A stretch of DNA of 30,959 bases from Ophiothrix spiculata (Eukaryota; Echinodermata; Ophiuroidea; Amphilepidida; Ophiotrichidae). The notes under the pieces are model-generated. The model had not been told where the DNA came from and made no database searches. It worked only from the letters and a program-made list of their open reading frames with translations. The position numbers were made by a program, and so were the translations under genes. Below are positions 30,724 to 30,959 of the stretch, piece by piece. The stretch lies in NCBI GenBank assembly GCA_000969725.1, contig JXSR01S015707.1, one strand, 5' to 3'. Position 1 is the first letter of the stretch. Each line of letters begins with the position of its first letter.

Positions 30724-30959
30724 GTAAGTGTGAATCAGAAAGATGGGAAGGGAGGTAGAAGTATTAGGGAGGGAAGGGCGGCACAACTTGGCTGATATTG
30801 GGTTTTGATGAGATCATGATGAAAAATAAGGTAAGTGTGAATCAGAAAGATGTGAAGGGAGGTAGAAATATGAGGGAGGGAAGGACGACACAACTTGGCT
30901 GATATTGGGTTTTGATGAGATCATGATGAGAAATAAGGAGAGTGTGAATCAGAAAGATG
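30653..30959 (+). repeat. Three tandem copies (108 bp) of exon end plus splice donor, cut by window end
   Basis: Units start at 30653, 30761 and about 30869. Each has gggagggaagg, ttgatgagatcatgatga, the exon end and gtgtgaatcagaaagatg. Copies 1 and 2 keep aaggtaagtg; copy 3 has aaggagagtg and so no GT donor at the homologous site. Confidence 0.95.

Larger units (their letters stand above)
1..30959 (+). other. Internal part of one giant gene for a modular glycine-rich protein
   Basis: Nineteen exons are joined by GT-AG introns with consistent phases; the summed coding length from position 2 (12,195 nt with one copy of the duplicated exon) is divisible by three. The encoded protein is a chain of modules of about 380-460 residues, each with a glycine block ending GGGGGGRIAIY, then TIYL, IDNNN, FDELHL, GDxTGxxHV, DDGGEVIFP, AHTA and KYGAxIxAE motifs. 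Ten glycine blocks are visible. There is no transmembrane segment or catalytic signature in the window, and sequons (for example NST, NAT and NYT near 13435-13465) fit a secreted glycoprotein. From memory, plant glycine-rich membrane proteins have a similar GGSGGSI...GGGGGGGRI block, so a beta-solenoid is likely, but this is inference. Both ends of the gene lie outside the window and its function is unknown. Confidence 0.85.

Overview
The window looks like eukaryotic, probably metazoan, genomic DNA. It is AT-rich, with GT-AG introns of about 0.3 to 2.2 kb, several families of short inverted-repeat transposons, a tRNA-derived SINE, a 3' fragment of a non-LTR retrotransposon and one run of 50 Ns. 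A marine invertebrate such as a hemichordate or echinoderm is my best guess, but nothing in the sequence fixes the species.

Nearly everything legible belongs to one gene on the + strand that starts before the window and continues past it. I can chain 19 exons (a partial one, then 18 more) whose splice phases agree at every junction. They give about 12.2 kb of coding sequence, or about 4,065 codons. The product is a giant modular glycine-rich protein made of a module of roughly 380-460 residues. The module order is: an SHGGxGG/YGSLY block; a GGSGGSIxI...GxGxIxAxGG...GGGGGGRIAIY glycine block; a GGxGTIYL...LxIDNNN segment; FDELHL; GDxTGxxHV; APVNYIIDDGGEVIFP; an AHTA...NGxY...PG segment; and KYGAxIxAExI. 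Ten glycine blocks are visible. N-glycosylation sequons and the absence of any catalytic signature suggest an extracellular structural protein, probably a beta-solenoid. The signal peptide and C-terminus lie outside the window, and I do not recognise a named metazoan gene.

Layout: 1-12161 holds small exons of about three modules, rich in intronic repeats, including a near-identical duplication around the N gap (9122-11000). 12689-16805 is one 4.1-kb exon with three intron-free modules. 17731-20820 holds four small exons of one module. 22747-26828 is a second 4.1-kb exon with three modules, interrupted by two in-frame stops (TGA at 23136, TAA at 26655). 27562-30723 holds three small exons of the next module.

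The most unusual feature is a recurrent pattern. At six exons the 3' end of the exon, its 5' splice site and the first bases of the intron have been tandemly copied into the following intron (units of about 90-500 bp, 2-4 copies). At one further exon the 3' splice site is duplicated in the same way. The two giant intron-free exons, the splice donor completed by a MITE insertion, and the two stop codons are the other points of interest. No promoter, UTR, RNA gene or second host gene was found.
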